Source: Rickettsiella grylli
GTDB taxonomy: Bacteria; Pseudomonadota; Gammaproteobacteria; Diplorickettsiales; Diplorickettsiaceae
DNA: 64,000 nucleotides
Reading direction: 5' to 3'
Assembly (NCBI RefSeq): GCF_000168295.1
Contig: NZ_AAQJ02000001.1
Location: forward strand, 461,001-525,000
This document shows positions 7,083 to 16,257 of the stretch, in pieces. Numbering within the stretch: the first letter of the stretch is position 1; every line of letters begins with the position of its first letter. Below the pieces are notes generated by a model. It was not told the DNA's origin and made no database searches. It saw only the letters and a list, made by a program, of their open reading frames with translations. Position numbers and translations under genes: made by a program.

Positions 7083-7640
7083 ATGTCTAAATTTTTACCT
7101 ATAATAGTTAGTATTTTACTAATCGCTATTTTACTTCACGTTTTTCATATTCAATTCAATTATACTTCATCAATGCCTATTGGTTTTTATCAGCGGGAAA
7201 ATACTACTAAAATTAAACGTGGTGATTTAGTATCCGTTTGTCTTTCCAGGGAAATAGCGGCTTTGGCTTTACAGCGCGGCTACTTACGAGCTGGGAACTG
7301 TCCAAGTGGAGTGATTCCTGTGCTCAAACAAGTTATCGCTATTCCTGGTGATACCGTAACACTTACTAATAGTAACATCACCGTTAACGAACTTGAATAT
7401 ACGGCACCTTTTATGCTAACAGATCATAACAAAAACACCATGCAAAAATTTATTAGTAATGGTTTATATCCATATAACCATGGTTATTGGATCTATGGCG
7501 CGAATGATCCAATAAAATCCTGGGACTCTCGTTATTATGGTGCAGTTAACAGGAAAGCGATTATTGGCGTTTATAAACCCTTATTTACGTTCAAGAATAA
7601 GGATTTTGTAAAACCAGATCCCTTGTCAGTAGCACATTAA
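7083..7640 (+). CDS. traF: TraF-type conjugative transfer signal peptidase (S26C)
   Basis: 185 residues with an N-terminal membrane anchor (residues ~4-21). The serine nucleophile is Ser30 in S-S-M-P-I-G-F-Y, and the general-base lysine is Lys82 in L-K-Q-V-I-A-I-P-G-D, followed by a G-A-N-D-P-I-K-S-W-D-S-R-Y-Y-G box. In RP4 TraF processes and cyclises the TrbC pilin, and trbC is present in this cluster at 15915. It is the only plus-strand transfer gene here, and its 3' end overlaps the 3' end of trbI by 50 bp in convergent orientation. Confidence 0.88.
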   Translation: MSKFLPIIVSILLIAILLHVFHIQFNYTSSMPIGFYQRENTTKIKRGDLVSVCLSREIAALALQRGYLRAGNCPSGVIPVLKQVIAIPGDTVTLTNSNITVNELEYTAPFMLTDHNKNTMQKFISNGLYPYNHGYWIYGANDPIKSWDSRYYGAVNRKAIIGVYKPLFTFKNKDFVKPDPLSVAH

Positions 7641-8748
7641 AATCAGTGCCTGGTCGAATCTTTAATGTGGGCTGGATATTCATATTTTTGGCTACTAGCT
7701 GTGTGGCGGTTTGTCCTATCTGTTGACCTATCGCGCCATAAATAATTTGCTGTGAACTTAATGGGTTGTTATTGCTTTGCGGTTGACTGAGTTGTCCGGC
7801 TGCACCAAATACACTAAACATTAATGCGGAGCTAAAAAGTCGAAAATAATGGTTGTCTACTTGATCATGTAGACCGGCCATACCGGCCAAATCAACACCT
7901 GGCATTCTCTGTAAATCAAAGGAGGAAGTATCCGGGAATATTAAACGTGACCAAACAATTAAGACTCGTGATTGGCCATAAGCCACTTGTGAATCATAGT
8001 TGCCAATTAGCGTAGTACCTTGTGGGATTAATAAATAGTTGCCCGTTGCCGTGTCATACACATCATGGCGTACTTTAGCCATAATATGGCCAGGCAGATT
8101 ACTATAAATGCCGGTTACTAAGTTAGCGGGGATAATCGTACCGGCATTCAGTTGATACTGCGATAAGGGATGTTGCAATGTGGATTGAATGGTATTTTTT
8201 TCAAGTGAATCGTTTTTATTTAAAAAGGCAATTTTTTCTGATTGCAGATTTTTCTGGGTATAAGCATCGGGTGAATGCGGGCTATCTAAATTTATGTTTT
8301 GCAGTGCGCTAGGCAAGTTGGGATAAGATAGTGAGGGTTGGCTCTCTGCGTACTGCGTATTGTTGTGATACACGGATATTGACGCATTACTGGCTTCTTT
8401 GAAATCGTTTTGTGACAAATTCTTTGGACTAGCCTTGCTAGCTAAACTATCAGCATCCGAACTATTTTTAGGTTTGATCGGATGTTTCGCTTTGCTATCT
8501 ACAAGTAGGGGTTTATGCGTTTCTCCCTGTATTTTTTCAATGAGTGAAACCGCACTATCAGAGTTACCCTGACTATTTTCGCCGGATACTTTTTTGATCG
8601 GATGCGGCGCATAATGGTTTAGAAAGTACAAAAACAAAATGACTATCAATAATAAGCCGCCTGCTATCGACAGTAATAAGCGACGGCTAATGCCGATACC
8701 TTTGGGTGGCTTTGGCACTTCCGAATACAATGCCTCATTGTCCTTCAT
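7591..8748 (-). CDS. trbI: P-type conjugation protein TrbI (VirB10 family)
   Basis: 385 residues. One N-terminal transmembrane segment (L-L-L-S-I-A-G-G-L-L-L-I-V-I, ~24-45), a low-complexity periplasmic linker, then the C-terminal beta-barrel-forming domain starting near A-G-T-I-I-P-A-N-L-V-T-G-I and including the G-N-Y-L-L-I-P-Q-G-T-T-L-I-G-N-Y box. VirB10/TrbI spans both membranes and forms the outer-membrane channel with TrbG. It is the last gene of the minus-strand trb operon, starting 6 bp after trbG, and its stop overlaps traF on the other strand. Intact. Confidence 0.93.
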   Translation of the reverse strand: MKDNEALYSEVPKPPKGIGISRRLLLSIAGGLLLIVILFLYFLNHYAPHPIKKVSGENSQGNSDSAVSLIEKIQGETHKPLLVDSKAKHPIKPKNSSDADSLASKASPKNLSQNDFKEASNASISVYHNNTQYAESQPSLSYPNLPSALQNINLDSPHSPDAYTQKNLQSEKIAFLNKNDSLEKNTIQSTLQHPLSQYQLNAGTIIPANLVTGIYSNLPGHIMAKVRHDVYDTATGNYLLIPQGTTLIGNYDSQVAYGQSRVLIVWSRLIFPDTSSFDLQRMPGVDLAGMAGLHDQVDNHYFRLFSSALMFSVFGAAGQLSQPQSNNNPLSSQQIIYGAIGQQIGQTATQLVAKNMNIQPTLKIRPGTDFNVLLTRDLVLQNPYS

Positions 8749-8754
8749 TATTTT

Positions 8755-9713
8755 TTATCCAACATTTTTATTATCGATTTCAACACGGTCTTGAGTAGTA
8801 CCCTTGCCAGAAAGCAGATAAGCCCTAGCAAATAAGCCATCCACGATGTAATAGGGTTTTTGGTAACGATAATTTACCATTTCCATGGCTTTATTTCGCA
8901 AAATATAAAGTACGGGTAAGTCTAAGCGTTCAGAAATAGCTGGCATTTGAATGAATGTTTTATTGCCATCATCAAAGACACGTGTAGGTCGCCAGCTGGG
9001 AGAATCGCCTTGTAACGGTAATTAAAATTAATTTGATCCACTGATATGTGTGTGCTGTGAGCAACCACTTCTTGTTGTAAGGGTGCGTTCGCTTGTTGAT
9101 TGGCTTGCTGTATAGCCTTTGATAAGGTTTCTTGCGGATAATAGAAATTAACCACATGTGTAGAGGCGCCTTGCTGGCTGACTAATCCTATATTATAAGT
9201 GCGTTTATCGGTTGTGATCACCATGTCCGTAGCCATATCATAAAGCTTCGGTTTTACAGAAACTTGGTAAGAGCCGTCTTGTGTAGAACCTACTAGTGAG
9301 ACGCTAACTAACCAATGCGCTGCATCGCCTAAATCAATATTATTAATTTTTTCACCGTGTTCTAATTGCAGCACACAGAGATGTAAAGGAGCACAGGCTA
9401 CGATGGGATGAGAGTAAGCATCATAGGCAAAGGTTTTAAAACCTTCTGAGTTAATCGTTTTAGCCATCCCTTTTTTAGTAAATTCTTTATAGGCTTTTAA
9501 CACTTGCGGATTATTACCAAAACCAAACGTAGCGGCTACTTTTGGTGTAGGTAGCGGTATCGATGTTTTTTCGGTGATAATACGGTTAGGATTGATAAAA
9601 TCACTTGGGTTATAATTGACCACCGGAGGAGAAACACAAGCGGCTAAAAATAACGTTATCAGTGACAATCCCGTTGTTTTTAAGCAGTTAAGCACCAGTA
9701 AATTATTTGTCAT
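8755..9713 (-). pseudogene. trbG: P-type conjugation protein TrbG (VirB9 family), frameshifted
   Basis: The first frame (9713-8922) has a lipoprotein-type signal ending L-A-A-C, the TrbG N-terminal domain, and then goes off frame after F-N-Y-R-Y. The true continuation, G-D-S-P-S-W-R-P-T-R-V-F-D-D-G then Q-M-P-A-I-S-E-R and N-Y-R-Y-Q-K-P-Y-Y-I-V-D, is in another frame down to 8755. A single missing base around 9008-9012 explains this. The lost part is the C-terminal domain that binds TrbI/VirB10 and VirB7, so the product should be non-functional unless the shift is an assembly error. The remainder is well conserved, so the loss is recent. Confidence 0.88.
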
Positions 9714-9726
9714 ACTTATTTCCTTA

Positions 9727-10500
9727 TTATTTTTGATCGAGTGACCACGCTAAATGAGTAATCGCCAATCCCAGCGGATTATTACGTAAAATAATTTCGT
9801 TCTGCGAAGGTGCTTGGTAGTAATAGATAAGCTGGGCAATGTAATGTTGGGACTGTACGATTTCACCCGAACGAACATTGCGCCAATCTTCACGCCAGCG
9901 CACATCTAATGTGTGTGCCGAATTTTGTAAAGCACTGGTTATGGTGATGTTCTTTACAAATTGTTGTGCCAGTACATTGGGGTTGTTTTCTTCATAAAAT
10001 TCTTTAAGCACGTGCGTAGCTTCTCCAGTTGTGAAGGATAAGGCCGCTATTTTATTATTAGCATTGGCTTCGCCATCGGCACTGACAGTACGGGCATTAC
10101 GAATAAACTGTTTAATAAAATAAGCGGCTAAGGTAGGTTTTAGTGATTGAAACTCAGCTGTATTTGCATTGGCTACGGTCAACACTTCATTACCATGTAC
10201 AATAAAAGGCATGGGCTTGATCTTGGTTTCGCCAGCAATAACGACTAAACCAATAATGGCTGATAGAATAACCAAGGATAATATGAAGATAACACGGTAG
10301 CTGTTTTCTAGTTTCGTTTGAATACTGCCATACAGGTCATTCCATAAGGCTCGTGACTGCAAATACGGGTTATTGGCTAAGTTTTTTTCAAATTGTCTTT
10401 GTTTTGTTATTGCTTTTCTATGTACACTTCTCTTTGAGGATTTTTTTCGTTCGAAATAACGATTTTTGATTTCGATCCATTTTTTAAGAAGAAAGTGCAT
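9727..10500 (-). CDS. trbF: P-type conjugation protein TrbF (VirB8 family)
   Basis: 257 residues. Strongly basic N-terminus, N-P-Y-L-Q-S-R-A-L-W-N-D box typical of TrbF, one transmembrane segment (V-I-F-I-L-S-L-V-I-L-S-A-I-I, ~88-105), then the periplasmic NTF2-like VirB8 domain with the W-R-E-D-W segment. VirB8 proteins are inner-membrane assembly factors of the secretion channel. It lies between the orphan membrane gene at 10527 and trbG, 13 bp before trbG. Intact. Confidence 0.9.
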   Translation of the reverse strand: MHFLLKKWIEIKNRYFERKKSSKRSVHRKAITKQRQFEKNLANNPYLQSRALWNDLYGSIQTKLENSYRVIFILSLVILSAIIGLVVIAGETKIKPMPFIVHGNEVLTVANANTAEFQSLKPTLAAYFIKQFIRNARTVSADGEANANNKIAALSFTTGEATHVLKEFYEENNPNVLAQQFVKNITITSALQNSAHTLDVRWREDWRNVRSGEIVQSQHYIAQLIYYYQAPSQNEIILRNNPLGLAITHLAWSLDQK

Positions 10501-10526
10501 AGTATTACAGTATTTTTTTATTAATT

Positions 10527-11237
10527 TTACTTAATCGTTTCGTCAATCGACTGCATGGCTTTATCAAAGCTGGCTAAACTACGATTATTGATCCAGTTTT
10601 GAATTTTCTGTGCTTGTTCGCGTGTAAAATATTTATGTGAGTTGCCTTTTATTAATTCACAGAAACGCTTCGCAAGCTGGTTATAAGCTGTTTGGTAATC
10701 TGTTATCAGTTTCGTTTGTATATCAAAATCTAAGCCATGTTGGTTGTAGTAATCTAAGGTTATTTTATCCAGTGCTTTCCAAATAACTGCATTCCAAAAG
10801 CGCCGATAAACGGCTAATAGACCACCGATTAAATAAGCCCAAAAAAAGTATTTTTCAAAATGATAACCAAAAGTGCCTAAACCAAATTGCCACTGATTGA
10901 CTAAACCTAAAGCACCGATAAGAACGTTTACCCAAATAATAAAGGGAGATTGATTAGCATAACCGATTGGCCAGAGGATAAAGGTACCGCTAAACCCTAT
11001 TAAAACCATTAATCCCATTAATTTAAATGGGAAGTAATGAAAAAATGCGATAGTAGCTAAGAAGCAAATGATGAAAAAAACACTTATAAAATTTTGACCG
11101 CTTTCATTTGAATTATGAACGTACGCTCGATTTCCCCAAAAAACCCATATAGTATTTTTCCATCCTGATAATTTACCTGCCAGCACTAAAGAGCAGTCTA
11201 AGTATGCTGGGTTAATGGTTTTATTATTATTTAGCAT
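10527..11237 (-). CDS. Conserved-looking integral membrane protein in trb cluster, unknown
   Basis: 236 residues with about four hydrophobic segments (I-S-V-F-F-I-I-C-F-L-A-T-I-A, M-G-L-M-V-L-I-G-F-S-G-T-F-I-L, I-I-W-V-N-V-L-I-G-A-L-G-L-V, and F-F-W-A-Y-L-I-G-G-L-L-A-V) and a soluble C-terminal helical third. I recognise no VirB or Trb family in it. It sits inside the operon between trbL and trbF, with short gaps of 10 and 26 bp, so it is probably co-transcribed and may be a cluster-specific assembly or entry-exclusion protein. Trb clusters usually have no gene of this size at this place. Confidence 0.6.
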   Translation of the reverse strand: MLNNNKTINPAYLDCSLVLAGKLSGWKNTIWVFWGNRAYVHNSNESGQNFISVFFIICFLATIAFFHYFPFKLMGLMVLIGFSGTFILWPIGYANQSPFIIWVNVLIGALGLVNQWQFGLGTFGYHFEKYFFWAYLIGGLLAVYRRFWNAVIWKALDKITLDYYNQHGLDFDIQTKLITDYQTAYNQLAKRFCELIKGNSHKYFTREQAQKIQNWINNRSLASFDKAMQSIDETIK

Positions 11238-11247
11238 TTAGTTTCCT

Positions 11248-12366
11248 TTACTTATTTTTTACTTTATTTGCCATATGGTGATTAAATTTTTGCCCCATCG
11301 TAAAATGTTGTTTCTGCTTCATTACCATGTTTTTCACGGTATTCGCTGTCGCAGAAGCTAAGTTCGCGCCCATATTTGTTACTCCTTTCTTCAATCCATG
11401 AATTAAATTATTGCCTTGCTGAAATCCTTGAAATCCACTTGACGCAGTATGACCAAGCCCCGCTCCGAGCTGAGCTAATCCTTGAATACCTTTACCTGTC
11501 ATTGCGTTTGCACGTAGTAAAGAACTTGCGCCACTGGTACCGGCATTAATGGCCGTGCCGACGGCTGTATCGCCATAGTTACGAAATCCACCAATACCCG
11601 AAAGCCCAGCAATAAAAGGTGGAATATTTTTAAGGATCATGTAATAGACAATAACCGCCGCCAAAATCACTAACATGGGCATGAGTTCATGGTTTTTAGC
11701 CGCGAGTTCAGTCATGGTTGCCCATTCAGAACCAACGTTTTGACCAACCCCTAATAATAAATAAAGCGACATTAATTGCAGTCCTAAACCAATCGCTGCA
11801 CGAAAATAACTTTTTGCCATGTCTTGTGTGTATTCAGAAGCACCAAACGCAAAGAAAAGACTGCCTGTGGCAATGAGAATATAAGATTTCACCAAGACAA
11901 TAGCGAGTTCAGCGGCCATTAATCCATATAGCACTAAAATACTGATACAAACGGTTGCGCCAACCAAAGACACCCAAGGATGACCTAATAACCCCCAGTC
12001 AAAAAATCCTTTGAAGATAGCACCGGAAATACTGATCCCTTGATCAATGATGGAGCTGGGATCTAATGAAGTAATACCGGCTATCTGGCCTAAATGAATA
12101 AAGCCATTTAACAATTGTGGTATCCATTGCCCACTTAATTGAATCAATGCATAGAAAAATCCAAACAAAAAACTCGATTGCACTAAGCGTGTTACAAAAC
12201 GCTGTAAGGATTCACCGGCAATGGTCATCCAAATTGCGGTTAAGGTAAGTTGAATAGTGACTAAATAATAAAAAAGTCTTTCAGCGGCTTGTTGAATTAA
12301 GGCACCATCGTGACTGAGTGCCGTTAAAAACTGCTGCGTGACTTGATCTAAAATGCCTGATTCCAT
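11248..12366 (-). CDS. trbL: P-type conjugation protein TrbL (VirB6 family)
   Basis: 372 residues from the ATG at 12366; a longer frame begins with TTG and overlaps trbJ, while AAGG just upstream of this ATG supports the shorter start. Multiple transmembrane helices in the first ~265 residues, then a Gly/Ala/Asn-rich tail (G-T-A-I-N-A-G-T-S-G-A-S-S-L-L-R) that is typical of TrbL. VirB6/TrbL is the polytopic inner-membrane channel component. It lies directly after trbJ. Confidence 0.88.
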   Translation of the reverse strand: MESGILDQVTQQFLTALSHDGALIQQAAERLFYYLVTIQLTLTAIWMTIAGESLQRFVTRLVQSSFLFGFFYALIQLSGQWIPQLLNGFIHLGQIAGITSLDPSSIIDQGISISGAIFKGFFDWGLLGHPWVSLVGATVCISILVLYGLMAAELAIVLVKSYILIATGSLFFAFGASEYTQDMAKSYFRAAIGLGLQLMSLYLLLGVGQNVGSEWATMTELAAKNHELMPMLVILAAVIVYYMILKNIPPFIAGLSGIGGFRNYGDTAVGTAINAGTSGASSLLRANAMTGKGIQGLAQLGAGLGHTASSGFQGFQQGNNLIHGLKKGVTNMGANLASATANTVKNMVMKQKQHFTMGQKFNHHMANKVKNK

Positions 12367-12376
12367 AGCATGCCTT

Positions 12377-13105
12377 TCAAAAAGGAATTTCTCCAAAGTT
12401 GGGATTGTTTTTATAGGCTGGAAACTGTGTTGGAAAAGCGCTTGTCATCTCCTCTAAGCCTTTTTCTTGATAACTATCTTTGGAAGCCTGATAAGCCATA
12501 AACGCAGTTTGCGCATTCGTTTGTACGGATATCAATCGCTTTAAGGCTTGTATTTGATTGACTTGTTGTACTGAAATTTCACTTAATAGTTGTAAGGCCT
12601 GTAATCGTCCTTGTAAATTTTTTCCTTGACGTTCAAGTTGTCGCATAGATTCCTGTTCCGTTTGAAAATTGTTTGCACTTCTATTCATGGCATTTAACGT
12701 AGCATGTAAAGTTAGCGTCGTTGCGTTCCAATTTTTAGCGGTTTGAGAGTAACTTGCCGGGTTAGAGTAGGAATTCGTATAATCGGGATACTTTTGCTGA
12801 AATTGATTATCCAAGTTGGAAGCGGCATAGGATAACGCTTGTCCTTGTTGCGTGATGGCATCTAAGTGCTGCACCAATTGCGTGATATTCTGCCATTGAT
12901 ACTGTGATAACTTGCCGGTATTTTTAATGTCATTCTCGATCATTTGAATTTGATTACGGATTTGCGTGGCTTGATTTAATAATGACGTCGCTGAATGAAT
13001 CGCCGTGGTGTTATTTGCTAAATAATTTTCAAACTCTATCGGATCAGCCCAAGCAAATACATTGAAAGGAAAGGCACATAACAAGAAAAAAAATAATTTA
13101 GGCAT
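12377..13105 (-). CDS. trbJ: P-type conjugation protein TrbJ (VirB5 family)
   Basis: 242 residues from ATG 13105, which has GGGAG upstream and overlaps the trbE stop by 8 bp. An N-terminal signal peptide (M-P-K-L-F-F-F-L-L-C-A-F-P-F-N-V-F-A) is followed by a long helical Gln/Asn-rich body (Q-A-T-Q-I-R-N-Q-I-Q-M-I-E-N-D-I), as in VirB5/TrbJ minor pilus proteins exported to the periplasm. Frame intact. Confidence 0.88.
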   Translation of the reverse strand: MPKLFFFLLCAFPFNVFAWADPIEFENYLANNTTAIHSATSLLNQATQIRNQIQMIENDIKNTGKLSQYQWQNITQLVQHLDAITQQGQALSYAASNLDNQFQQKYPDYTNSYSNPASYSQTAKNWNATTLTLHATLNAMNRSANNFQTEQESMRQLERQGKNLQGRLQALQLLSEISVQQVNQIQALKRLISVQTNAQTAFMAYQASKDSYQEKGLEEMTSAFPTQFPAYKNNPNFGEIPF

Positions 13106-15569
13106 GCGTTTCTCCCGAAAAATAATGCTTTTCTGCGAATGAGCGCCATTCATTAAGACCTTTATAAGTTAGCCAGTCCAATACCCACCTTGGATCATTA
13201 AGCTGATAAAGTTTATTAAAATGATCACTCTCAGATTTTTCAGAAATACATAAAAAGGCTTGGGCAAGATCGCCTAAATCCAGTCTAAAAAGACGATTAC
13301 CACATTCCGATTGATAATAATAATCTTGTTTAGGTGTCGCTTCTTTAATAATCGTGATCTGTTGTTCGTTGAGACCAAACGCACGATATTGATTAGCTAT
13401 ATGAGACTCTTCTGCCTTTTTATTCGGTAAATATAAGCGAGTCATGCAAGAGGTTTGAATGAGTGAAGCGGCTTCCGATTTCACGATATCATCTAAATCT
13501 TGTGAAATAAAAATGACGGATACATTGGATTTGCGTAGCGTTTTAAACCAGTCCGTTAGCTTATTACGAAAGAGTGGATGGCGTAGATAGAGCCACGCTT
13601 CTTCTAAAATTAATAAGGTGGGTCTTTTGTCCTTAAACAATTGTTCTAACTCATTAAAAATAGCTTTTATAACGGGAATCGCTACATCACGCGCATGCAT
13701 ATCTGCTTTTACTAAGGAGCCCATTTCAAATCCTAGTATATCACCGCCCGAAAAAGCGGGCTCCGTGCCATTAAGCAAACGGCGATATTGTCCTGAATTA
13801 AAGCTGGAAATGGCTTCTCTCAACACCGGATCTTGCAAGGAAAGATGATCTAAGTTTTTATAAGACTGTGCATCAAGGCTTAGGCGCTCAACCGCTTCAC
13901 GTAATAATTTTTGTCGCGCAGGAGTTACTGTAACGCCTTGTACGCGGCAGCAATCGGATAACCATTCAATGGCTTGTTCAATCTGTTCAGGATTATCCGG
14001 ATGAATTCTTGCCAAAACACCCAACTGGAATTGATCGGATTCAAGATCAAAGTACTGTCCACCTAAGGATAAAATAGCGGTACGATTAGACTGATCTTTA
14101 TCCAGTACAATAATTCGCGAGCCTGGATATTTTCGGTGGCTGGCCATGAGCATGGCATTTAAGGTTGTTTTACCCGATCCCGTTGGACCTACTATCGCCG
14201 TGTGTCCGACATCGCCAATATGTAGATTTAACATAAAAGGACGACTGCCTTTGGTTGCCGTTAATAGCAACGGTGCTTGATCGTTATAACCGTCTTTTTT
14301 GCACGGTGATTTGCTTTCACCTTGATACAGTGAACTGACTGGAAACGCATGCGCAATAAACTGTGTGTCTTGCAGCATTTTTCGTAGATTATAATCACCA
14401 TGACAAGGAATGGAGCCTAAATACGCTTCAGCCGCATTCAGCGATTCATCTCTTACCCGAAAATCTAACTGCTGGATTTTAGCGATAATGTCCTGGCTTA
14501 TTTTTTCTAAAAATTTCTTATCGTTGTGAATTAAAATCAAATTACTATTATAAAATCCGTAACTGATTTGGCCTGCTGAATTTTCAATTTGTGCCGTTTT
14601 TAATTGATTCACTGTTGCTTGTGCATCGTCATCACGTCTAGCCTCGAGTCCTAGTGATTCACGAATTACACCCATGACACCAATGGCTTTGGATGACCAA
14701 TTACGCTCATACCGTTTTAGATAGGCTTTAGCCGTCAGCCGATCTAAACAAATAAAACGGCTCGTCCAGCGGTATTCAATCGGAAAATAACTCAGCGCTT
14801 CTAAAATACAGGGATAACTATAAGACGGCAGATCATCGATTGCTAATACTTTGATGTATTTCCCTGCAATCCTCGGTTCAAAGCCACCCTGAAATGCTTC
14901 AGCGACATAAGCATCTAAAAAGGCACCGGTTCTGGGCATAACCAATTGATGCGAATCACCTGTAATACAATTATGCAGATAAGTGATCAACTCATTGTTA
15001 ATCAATGGAGATAAGTTAACTAAAGAACGTTTAAGAAAGCCGGTAAATTCTTGGAGTTTTTTATCAAACTGTTTTAATTGTGTTTCAAAACCGGATTCCC
15101 GTTTTATATCTCCTTCAATAGCAAAATATCTTAACTTTGATTCAATTAACTGTTCTGGTTTCCACGTAATGCTTAAGTAATGTGTTGTTTTAAAATAGCA
15201 CTGTCCTTGATATTGCATCCGACGCTCATCATCAATTAAGGCAGAAATTACCTCTGGAAATACCTGAGGTTTTGCATAGTTATTAAAAATTTCACTTGCT
15301 ACATTGGTTTCTACCATCCAACCATTGCCTAAAAAACCCAAACTATCCGCCCAGGTTTTAGCATGAAAATCTAAATCATGACTGCTAGAGGACTCCAAAT
15401 CCGGTGCAATGTATTTAAAATGGCGAGAAATCGCGCCATCTTTATGCAGAATAGTATTGTCATCTAATTGAATGAGATAACTTAATAGATCATTGAGTCC
15501 GCGATGTTTTCGCCGATAAAAAATTGCTTGTTTAGTTGGACTTCTTTGTTTTTCTTTTGCAAAAATCAT
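13098..15569 (-). CDS. trbE: Conjugation ATPase TrbE (VirB4 family)
   Basis: 823 residues, the usual length for TrbE. The C-terminal half holds the Walker A G-P-T-G-S-G-K-T-T-L, a Walker B-like P-T-L-L-I-L-E-E-A-W-L-Y-L and the F-I-S-Q-D-L-D-D-I motif. VirB4 ATPases energise pilus assembly and substrate transport at the inner membrane. It follows trbD by 9 bp and its last codons overlap the trbJ start. Intact, so the motor genes are better preserved than the channel gene trbG. Confidence 0.95.
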   Translation of the reverse strand: MIFAKEKQRSPTKQAIFYRRKHRGLNDLLSYLIQLDDNTILHKDGAISRHFKYIAPDLESSSSHDLDFHAKTWADSLGFLGNGWMVETNVASEIFNNYAKPQVFPEVISALIDDERRMQYQGQCYFKTTHYLSITWKPEQLIESKLRYFAIEGDIKRESGFETQLKQFDKKLQEFTGFLKRSLVNLSPLINNELITYLHNCITGDSHQLVMPRTGAFLDAYVAEAFQGGFEPRIAGKYIKVLAIDDLPSYSYPCILEALSYFPIEYRWTSRFICLDRLTAKAYLKRYERNWSSKAIGVMGVIRESLGLEARRDDDAQATVNQLKTAQIENSAGQISYGFYNSNLILIHNDKKFLEKISQDIIAKIQQLDFRVRDESLNAAEAYLGSIPCHGDYNLRKMLQDTQFIAHAFPVSSLYQGESKSPCKKDGYNDQAPLLLTATKGSRPFMLNLHIGDVGHTAIVGPTGSGKTTLNAMLMASHRKYPGSRIIVLDKDQSNRTAILSLGGQYFDLESDQFQLGVLARIHPDNPEQIEQAIEWLSDCCRVQGVTVTPARQKLLREAVERLSLDAQSYKNLDHLSLQDPVLREAISSFNSGQYRRLLNGTEPAFSGGDILGFEMGSLVKADMHARDVAIPVIKAIFNELEQLFKDKRPTLLILEEAWLYLRHPLFRNKLTDWFKTLRKSNVSVIFISQDLDDIVKSEAASLIQTSCMTRLYLPNKKAEESHIANQYRAFGLNEQQITIIKEATPKQDYYYQSECGNRLFRLDLGDLAQAFLCISEKSESDHFNKLYQLNDPRWVLDWLTYKGLNEWRSFAEKHYFSGETHA

Positions 15570-15578
15570 AACACTTCT

Positions 15579-15905
15579 TCACCAAGGACGTGACACCGTT
15601 TTTATTTTCCAAATTTCTGTCATTAGGGGATGACTTTTCGCTGGAAAATAAGCACGCAGCGAATAACGGGTACTGCGTTTAAATAATTTTCCTAAGTTGG
15701 GGTCGCTTTTAGAAATCAGTAATAACACAAAGTGCATCGCAATAAAAAAACCAAACCCCAGTAAACACGCTGGAAAATGAAAATGCGTGCTGGCTACCAA
15801 AGGGAATGACAGCAGTGCATTAGCAAAAACTAAGCGTTTTTCTACGCCACCGATCATTAATCGCATCAATGCTTTATTAACCACTATAACTGTTCCTCTC
15901 ATCAT
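15579..15905 (-). CDS. trbD: Conjugation protein TrbD (VirB3 family)
   Basis: 108 residues. The N-terminal signature A-L-M-R-L-M-I-G-G-V-E-K-R-L is typical of TrbD/VirB3, followed by one or two hydrophobic segments (A-C-L-L-G-F-G-F-F-I-A-M-H-F-V-L-L-L) and a basic tail. VirB3 is a small inner-membrane partner of VirB4, and trbE follows directly. Confidence 0.87.
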   Translation of the reverse strand: MMRGTVIVVNKALMRLMIGGVEKRLVFANALLSFPLVASTHFHFPACLLGFGFFIAMHFVLLLISKSDPNLGKLFKRSTRYSLRAYFPAKSHPLMTEIWKIKTVSRPW

Positions 15906-15914
15906 CCCTTATCC

Positions 15915-16244
15915 TCAAATAACAGCGCCACTAAATCCCAAAAACTGAGTGGTAATTTGTGCAGCGAAAAAAGCAATTGATAAACCGCAAGCAGCCTGAA
16001 GAAAACGTTTAGCGCCGCCTTGCAAATCGGCAAAGGCCATCACAGCACCACTCATCACAATAGCAATGATGGAAATGGCATAGGTGACAGGCCCTGTTAA
16101 AGAAGTAGCTACCTTATTTAGAATAGTTTCCCAAGCATTGATCCCCGTTTCTGCAGCAAAGGCGGAACAAGGCAGCGTAACAATCAACATTACTATCATT
16201 CTTTGTAAACTTATTTTTTGTAGCAATGATTGGCATCGTTGCAT
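15915..16244 (-). CDS. trbC: Pilin subunit TrbC (VirB2 family)
   Basis: 109 residues. I start at ATG 16244, where GGAGAG precedes by five bases; a longer frame to 16301 would overlap trbB. Signal peptide ending P-C-S-A-F-A-A, then two hydrophobic stretches (V-T-Y-A-I-S-I-I-A-I-V-M-S-G-A-V and A-A-C-G-L-S-I-A-F-F-A-A-Q) separated by a short basic turn, the pilin hairpin layout. TraF at 7083 is the expected maturation peptidase. Confidence 0.9.
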   Translation of the reverse strand: MQRCQSLLQKISLQRMIVMLIVTLPCSAFAAETGINAWETILNKVATSLTGPVTYAISIIAIVMSGAVMAFADLQGGAKRFLQAACGLSIAFFAAQITTQFLGFSGAVI

Positions 16245-16257
16245 GTTACTCTCCGTA

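Noticed and set aside
9000-9020. Programmed ribosomal frameshift in trbG
   Set aside because: No slippery heptamer or downstream structure is visible, and trbG relatives are normally one frame. Decay or a sequencing error is simpler.
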